From NCBI GenBank assembly GCA_005800405.1, contig SYFN01000066.1:1-10816 (forward strand): DNA of 10,816 bases. The letters are read 5' to 3'. Source of the stretch: Burkholderiales bacterium (lineage in GTDB: Bacteria > Pseudomonadota > Gammaproteobacteria > Burkholderiales > Burkholderiaceae_D). The notes beneath the pieces were generated by a model. It saw only the letters and a list, made by a program, of their open reading frames with translations. It made no database searches and was not told the DNA's origin. The translations under genes were made by a program, and so were the position numbers. Of this stretch, positions 6,237 through 10,816 are shown piece after piece. Each line of letters begins with the position of its first letter. The first letter of the stretch is position 1.

Positions 6237-9200
6237 ATGATGCCCACTACTTCTTCCCTACCGGCCTATGCCGAACTCCAGTGCGTATCCAACTTCAGTT
6301 TTTTGCGCGGTGCTTCACACCCTGAACAGCTGGTCGCACGGGCAGCAGCGCTAGGCTATAGCGCACTCGCCATTACGGATGAGTGCTCGCTGGCCGGTGT
6401 TGTACGCGCCCATGTCGAGGCAAGACGACACCCGCTATCACTGATTATGGGTAGTCAGTTTCGCTTGCATACTGAAGAGAGTGATTACCTGACCCTGATC
6501 GCATTGGTGATGAATCGTGACGGCTACGGCAACCTGTGCGAACTGATCACGCTGGCACGAAGCAGGGCAGAGAAGGGGAATTACTACCTGAGACTCACTG
6601 ACTTCACTCACCCTGAGGATCAGTATCATCATCTGCGTAACTTACCCGATTGTCTTTTACTGCTGGCGCCCGACTATGGCATCAGCGCAGCCAAATTACA
6701 TCGTCAGGCTAAATGGCTGAAATCTACTTTTGGCACGCGTGCGTACCTCGCTCTCAGTTTGCTCTATCGGGGGCAAGATGAACAGCACAAGCGGATCGTG
6801 ATACAAACATCTGCCATGCATTCACTTAGCGTTGTGGCCACCGGTGACGTCTGCATGCATATTCGTTCACGCAAGCCCTTGCAAGACGTACTTGCCGCCA
6901 TCCGGCTTGGCAAGCCTGTAGCGCAATGCGGTCATGCATTGTTTCCGAATGCAGAACAGCATTTGCGTTCACGACTGCGGCTGGCCAATATTTATCCCCA
7001 CGAAACCTTGCACGCAACCACGCTGATTGCAGCCCAGTGTCAGTTCTCTCTCGATACACTGCGCTATGAATACCCGGACGAGCTTGTACCTCAGGGGCAG
7101 ACACCGACCAGCTATCTGCATGAACAAACCTGGGCCGGCGCACACCGCCGTTTTCCATCAGGCATACCGGCTAACGTACAGCAGCAGATCGAACACGAAC
7201 TTGCACTGATTGCAGAATTGTCCTATGAGCCTTATTTCCTGACGGTGTATGACATCGTCAGTTTCGCTCGACATCGCCATATTCTGTGTCAAGGGCGTGG
7301 CTCTGCAGCCAACTCGGCTGTCTGCTACTGCCTGGGTATTACCGAAGTCGATCCCGCCCGAAGCAGCCTGCTGTTTGAACGCTTCATCTCAAAAGAACGT
7401 AACGAGCCGCCCGATATCGATGTCGATTTCGAACATCAGCGGCGAGAAGAAGTTATCCAATATATTTATGAAAAATACGGTCGTCAGCGCGCTGCACTGA
7501 CCGGCGTTGTCATCAGCTACCGGGGACGCAGTGCGCTACGCGATGCAGGCAAGGCCTTGGGTGTAGATTTATCTATCGTCAATCGACTGGCGCAATCCTA
7601 TCGCCGATGGGATAGTGAAAGCGGATTGGAAGATATTTTTACTGAATGCGGTATGGATTCGGCATCTGCCATAGCGCAATCATGGCAGAAAATTGCTGCT
7701 GATCTGATAGGCTTTCCTCGCCATTTATCACAACACCCGGGTGGATTTGTCATTGCACGTGACAAGCTCTCCCGACTGGTTCCTATCGAAAAAGCCACGA
7801 TGGCAGGACGTAGTGTCGTGCAGTGGGACAAGGATGATCTCGATGCTTTGGGTCTGCTGAAAATCGATATCCTCGCACTGGGTATGCTATCCGCGTTGCG
7901 TCGAAGTTTCGAGCTGATATCAGCGCAGCTGGGAGAGCCTTTCGAGTTGCAGGACATTCCCGCTGAAGATGCCGCAACTTACGCGATGATTAGCAAGGCC
8001 GATACGGTGGGCGTGTTCCAGATCGAGAGCCGCGCACAAATGAGCATGTTGCCTCGTCTGCAGCCACGCACATTTTACGATCTGGTGATTGAGGTGGCCA
8101 TCATACGGCCCGGGCCGATACAAGGCGGGATGATCCATCCTTATTTGCGCCGCCGGCAAGGCCTTGAAGCGATAACGTATCCAAGCGCTGACATGGAGGT
8201 AGCACTTTCGCGTACCTTGGGAGTACCTATTTTTCAGGAGCAGGTGATGCAGATCGCCATGCTTGCCGCCGGTTTTTCTGCAGGGGAAGCCGATCAGCTG
8301 CGTCGTGCAATGGCAGCGTGGAAGCGCAAAGGTGGCCTGGAAAATTTTCATGACTGTTTGATACAAGGCATGCGGGCGCGCGGCTACACCGCCGAATTTG
8401 CCGAATCCATTTATAGCCAGATACAGGGCTTTGCTGAGTATGGTTTTCCTGAAAGTCACGCAGCAAGCTTTGCACTGCTCGCCTATGCCAGCGCCTGGCT
8501 GAAATGTCATCATCCAGCAGCTTTTCTGACAGCTTTACTCAACAGCCAGCCCATGGGTTTCTATACGCCTTCGCAACTCGTGCAGGATGCAAGGCGACAC
8601 GGCGTTGAAGTACGCGCAGTTGATATTGTCCACAGCGATTGGCAAGCGAGACTTGAAATCAGTCAGGCAGTACGGCCAGCTGTCCGGCTCGGATTGAATC
8701 TGATTCGCGGACTATCGCAAGAAGTCGGATGGCGTATCGAAGAGGCGCGCGCCATCAAACCGTTTCATGATCTGCCAGATCTGGCGCTGAGAGCCAATCT
8801 ATCCTCGACTGACATGCAGGCGCTGGCGGCAGCCAATGCGCTGAGTAACCTGGCGGGTCATCGTCATGAAGCGCTGTGGCATGCCTCCGTAGCCACACCG
8901 GGCAAGGCTTTGCTGAAAGTGGCACCACCCGCTATCGATCGCATTACCTTGCCTGAGCCGACAGATATGCAGGAAGTTGTTAATGACTACCGAATGCTGA
9001 ATCTGAGTTTAGGTCAACATCCGCTGAGCTTCTTGCGCCAGCATCTTTCAGCGAAGCGATTCTTGCCTGCGTCAACCCTCGACACGTTTACACAAGGTCA
9101 GTTTGCACGCGCCTGCGGGATCGTCACCTTGCGCCAGCGGCCAGCGACTGCCAAGGGAACCGTATTTGTGACGCTGGAAGATGAAACTGGCGTCATCAAT

Positions 9201-9380
9201 GTGATCGTTTGGCCAAGCTTGGTCAGTCAACAGCGAAAAGAGCTATTGAATGCCGGATTGCTGGGCGTCTTCGGAATATGGCAGAAAGAAAACAATGTGC
9301 ATCATTTGATCGCTAAACGGTTAGTAGACCTTTCTGAGTTGCTAGTTGAAATTAAAAAAAGCAGCAGAGATTTTTCATAA
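6237..9380 (+). CDS. dnaE2: DnaE2, error-prone C-family DNA polymerase III alpha subunit
   Basis: DnaE2 is the polymerase of the SOS mutasome, making damage-bypassing and mutagenic synthesis with ImuA and ImuB. The protein is 1047 residues, normal for the family. The PHP domain begins with ELQCVSNFSFLRGASHPEQL (residues 13-32) and AITDECSLAGV (45-55). The catalytic palm motif PPDIDVDFE spans residues 391-399, with D395 and D397 the likely metal ligands. QHPGGFVIA and FQIESRAQMSMLP are also conserved. The helix-hairpin-helix area FAEYGFPESHAASFALLAYA lies near 731-750. A C-terminal OB-fold, GIVTLRQRPATAKGTVFVTLEDETG, occupies about 959-1040 (motif given in part). The start is ATG 6237, with a second ATG right after it. 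There is no separate strong ribosome site, and the 3-nt gap from imuB suggests coupling. No lesion is seen. No convincing terminator follows within about 100 nt. Confidence 0.95.
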   Translation: MMPTTSSLPAYAELQCVSNFSFLRGASHPEQLVARAAALGYSALAITDECSLAGVVRAHVEARRHPLSLIMGSQFRLHTEESDYLTLIALVMNRDGYGNLCELITLARSRAEKGNYYLRLTDFTHPEDQYHHLRNLPDCLLLLAPDYGISAAKLHRQAKWLKSTFGTRAYLALSLLYRGQDEQHKRIVIQTSAMHSLSVVATGDVCMHIRSRKPLQDVLAAIRLGKPVAQCGHALFPNAEQHLRSRLRLANIYPHETLHATTLIAAQCQFSLDTLRYEYPDELVPQGQTPTSYLHEQTWAGAHRRFPSGIPANVQQQIEHELALIAELSYEPYFLTVYDIVSFARHRHILCQGRGSAANSAVCYCLGITEVDPARSSLLFERFISKERNEPPDIDVDFEHQRREEVIQYIYEKYGRQRAALTGVVISYRGRSALRDAGKALGVDLSIVNRLAQSYRRWDSESGLEDIFTECGMDSASAIAQSWQKIAADLIGFPRHLSQHPGGFVIARDKLSRLVPIEKATMAGRSVVQWDKDDLDALGLLKIDILALGMLSALRRSFELISAQLGEPFELQDIPAEDAATYAMISKADTVGVFQIESRAQMSMLPRLQPRTFYDLVIEVAIIRPGPIQGGMIHPYLRRRQGLEAITYPSADMEVALSRTLGVPIFQEQVMQIAMLAAGFSAGEADQLRRAMAAWKRKGGLENFHDCLIQGMRARGYTAEFAESIYSQIQGFAEYGFPESHAASFALLAYASAWLKCHHPAAFLTALLNSQPMGFYTPSQLVQDARRHGVEVRAVDIVHSDWQARLEISQAVRPAVRLGLNLIRGLSQEVGWRIEEARAIKPFHDLPDLALRANLSSTDMQALAAANALSNLAGHRHEALWHASVATPGKALLKVAPPAIDRITLPEPTDMQEVVNDYRMLNLSLGQHPLSFLRQHLSAKRFLPASTLDTFTQGQFARACGIVTLRQRPATAKGTVFVTLEDETGVINVIVWPSLVSQQRKELLNAGLLGVFGIWQKENNVHHLIAKRLVDLSELLVEIKKSSRDFS

Positions 9381-9615
9381 ACGGTCATAGATCCAAAATT
9401 TTATGATTGTAAATAGACGAAAGCACTGGATTTTTCTAACGACAACGACGCAAATCTTGAGTTTTTCACCGTAAACCACAGATTTTGAGTAGGAATCCAA
9501 AAAATTTCGAGGACTATCAGCAGAGAAAGGTTACCAAGCTCGCGCGTATCCCAAAGCTGCTTACGAGCATCACCTTTGGGGCAAATAAAAACGGCCATTA
9601 AGGAACCTACTGAAC
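9381..9615. other. intergenic spacer between dnaE2 and the effector-like gene
   Basis: This 235-nt spacer is AT-rich in its first 150 nt. I see no supported gene in it. A 77-codon minus-strand frame (9401-9634) has no recognisable family and crosses the next gene's start. There is no clear promoter with both boxes, no LexA box and no TTCGB-type T3SS regulatory box. A weak AT-rich inverted repeat (TCATAAA at 9375-9381, TTTATGA at 9400-9406) and the stem-loop at 9550-9580 are the only structures seen. Confidence 0.6.
9550..9580. repeat. stem-loop upstream of the effector-like gene
   Basis: CCCAAAG (9550-9556) and CTTTGGG (9574-9580) are perfect 7-bp arms. Within the loop, TGCT (9558-9561) and AGCA (9566-9569) can form a further 4-bp stem. 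No T-run follows. It lies 35 nt before the next start codon, so it may be a leader structure, or it may be chance. Confidence 0.35.
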
Positions 9616-10011
9616 ATGCAAGCGACATCGTCAACTACTGCAAGGAATTCTTTTCAACAAAGCCAGCAAGAGAACCACGAAGACCACTCGGCGCAGAATT
9701 CAAAGCAGGAAAATTATGCCAGCCTGAATACTTCATCCAATATGAATGAAAAACGTGGCGAAGATAATGAGGGATCAGCCTCAGGCAAAGAAACGACTAA
9801 AAAGCCTGCCATGGTGTCAAAACCCGTAGCGATAAAATTAGAAGTAATCTTTTCTGAAGTAACAAAAAATCAAACAACGCCTATGCCAATATCACCCAGG
9901 GGTATCAAGCCGATACCACGCCTTCAGCTTCTTGAGGTGGTACAAAATCCAAAATCACCCAGATCACCTCGCGCGGATCAGACGCGCAATGCCGTTGAGA
10001 ATATGCTTTAA
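9616..10011 (+). CDS. low-complexity Ser/Gln/Pro-rich protein, probable N-terminal half of a broken effector-like gene
   Basis: I do not recognise this protein. It has 131 codons from ATG 9616, preceded by TAAGGA with an 11-nt gap. Residues 1-45 are rich in Ser, Thr, Gln and Asn with no hydrophobic stretch (MQATSSTTARNSFQQSQQ), a composition typical of uncleaved T3SS secretion signals. Residues 46-70 are charged and Lys-rich. A short ordered-looking part, AIKLEVIFSEV (72-82), follows, then Pro/Arg segments PISPRGIKPIPR (91-102) and NPKSPRSPRA (111-120). The TAA at 10009-10011 comes abruptly after NAVENML, and the same frame remains open to the window end with similar composition. It is therefore best read as the first part of one gene interrupted by a nonsense codon. 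The T3SS chaperones upstream make a secreted role plausible; this is inference. Confidence 0.55.
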   Translation: MQATSSTTARNSFQQSQQENHEDHSAQNSKQENYASLNTSSNMNEKRGEDNEGSASGKETTKKPAMVSKPVAIKLEVIFSEVTKNQTTPMPISPRGIKPIPRLQLLEVVQNPKSPRSPRADQTRNAVENML

Positions 10012-10038
10012 AGCCCAGGCAAAGACGAGATCATCAAG

Positions 10039-10816
10039 ATGGCAGATTCGGTAGCTGATGCGTTTCGTGCATTTGGATCGCCGCGCAAAGAGCAACCAAC
10101 GCCCAGGCATCTTGAAAGCCGGCGTGATTTGGACAAGCCACTGACACATCGTCCAGCGGAGAAGACTGAGAATTCTCAAGAATCAACCACGGTGACAACG
10201 ACAACTACGACCGGGCCTTCTACGACGCTAAGCTCAGCGACCTCTGTTACGAGTCTGAGCAGTTCTACCCCTCTATCCCAGTCAGATTTTTCTGCCAGCA
10301 TCGCAGAAATAGATAATCAAGCGATCATGCGTATTCCTCCTCGAAATGGCATTATTGGGACGTTACCTGACGAGTCTGGCCACCAGCCAGGGCAGATTTT
10401 TGTCAAGGTTAGGCGCAGGATATCCATGCCCAAAGTGTTTGCGCGAGTAAGTGATAGCGTCGTAACACCGTTTGTACAATCGGCACACACTGTTCAATAC
10501 AGAAGACAGATACAAATAGAGTTACTGGCTGATATGTTGGTTTCTGAGCATATGGGGGATTCAATTAACCCGAACGACATGGGATCAATTAGCCAAAATA
10601 CTGCAGTATTGAAAATGGATAAATTGCCAATCGAGTTTTCTGAATTCAATTCATATCTCAATGGAAAAAATAATCCGAATTCAATTCATTTGATGCATAC
10701 GAGTTTCAGAAATGAGTTTGAGACAAGTGTGGAATGGAAAAAATCAATCGCTATTGATCATAGATACGGTCGCAGCGGGGATGACTGGTTATTCCAGTCA
10801 GAAAATACCCAGAGAA
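10039..10816 (+). CDS. continuation of the effector-like reading frame, open at the window end
   Basis: This frame is the same as that of 9616-10011 and is open from 10012 to 10816 without a stop, 268 codons. The first ATG is 10039, preceded only by a weak AGG/GACGAGA context. The start of the segment, KDEIIKMADSVADAFRAFG (10024-10080), looks like a helix continuing from NAVENML before the TAA, supporting a single ancestral gene. From ATG 10039, residues about 49-85 form a Ser/Thr linker (STTVTTTTTTGPSTTLSS). A more ordered domain follows, including PGQIFVKVRRRISMPKVFAR and, further on, ELLADMLVSEHMGD. No membrane segment, catalytic signature or known family is seen. The last 300 nt are clearly AT-rich compared with dnaE2. 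The 3' end is beyond the window. It may be a translated C-terminal piece or part of a pseudogene. Confidence 0.55.
   Translation, partial: MADSVADAFRAFGSPRKEQPTPRHLESRRDLDKPLTHRPAEKTENSQESTTVTTTTTTGPSTTLSSATSVTSLSSSTPLSQSDFSASIAEIDNQAIMRIPPRNGIIGTLPDESGHQPGQIFVKVRRRISMPKVFARVSDSVVTPFVQSAHTVQYRRQIQIELLADMLVSEHMGDSINPNDMGSISQNTAVLKMDKLPIEFSEFNSYLNGKNNPNSIHLMHTSFRNEFETSVEWKKSIAIDHRYGRSGDDWLFQSENTQR

Noticed and set aside
7920..8513. Long minus-strand open frame inside dnaE2 (and similar ones at 7598-7957 and 6826-7158)
   Set aside because: They lie antisense to strongly conserved DnaE2 sequence, match no family, and are explained as shadow frames.
9375..9406. TCATAAA / TTTATGA inverted repeat just after dnaE2 as a terminator
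   Set aside because: The stem is pure AT except for one pair, the loop is 18 nt and no T-tract follows, so termination activity is unlikely.
9401..9634. 77-codon minus-strand frame in the dnaE2-effector spacer
   Set aside because: There is no ribosome site or family resemblance, and it overlaps the start of the plus-strand gene. It is probably a chance frame.
1..10816. CRISPR arrays, tRNA or rRNA genes
   Set aside because: No regularly spaced direct repeats, cloverleaf-like sequence or rRNA motifs were seen on reading either strand.

Overview
The window suggests a proteobacterium, most likely a beta-proteobacterium of the Burkholderiales type and possibly host-associated. Three things point that way. 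It has a complete imuA-imuB-dnaE2 mutagenesis cassette behind an E. coli-style LexA box (CTGT-N8-ACAG). It has genes for type III secretion (T3SS) chaperones of the CesT class. Several other genes are visibly decaying: a truncated prkA, an NADH dehydrogenase with three lesions, an in-frame stop in a chaperone gene and another in a putative effector. The taxonomic placement is inferred from remembered family resemblance, not from a search.

Layout. Positions 1-218 hold the 3' part of an IS21-family istB, joined at about 204-212 to a convergent, truncated prkA (minus strand, start 1128). A prkA-ndh divergent spacer with an operator-like dyad follows. Next comes a type II NADH dehydrogenase pseudogene (1313-2453). 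It is cut off and runs directly into a three-gene T3SS accessory cluster: a CesT-like chaperone (2534-3001), a small Ser/Thr-rich protein (3036-3275) and a second CesT-like chaperone of exactly equal gene length (3323-3790) carrying TAA as codon 7. The spacer 3791-4084 contains a long imperfect inverted repeat, a strong intrinsic terminator, and a promoter overlapped by a near-ideal LexA operator.

The intact core is the SOS mutasome operon imuA (4085), imuB (4770) and dnaE2 (6237-9380). Gene overlap and a 3-nt spacing suggest translational coupling. ImuA and ImuB are accessory factors that give DnaE2 access to damaged templates after LexA cleavage.

After a 235-nt spacer lies a more AT-rich region with a low-complexity Ser/Thr/Gln/Pro-rich protein (9616-10011). 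After its TAA, the same frame stays open to the window end (10012-10816). This looks like one candidate secreted effector broken by a nonsense codon.

No tRNA, rRNA or CRISPR array was seen. I did not find a clearly new biological system. The least explained parts are the chaperone/small protein/chaperone cluster and the split effector-like gene.
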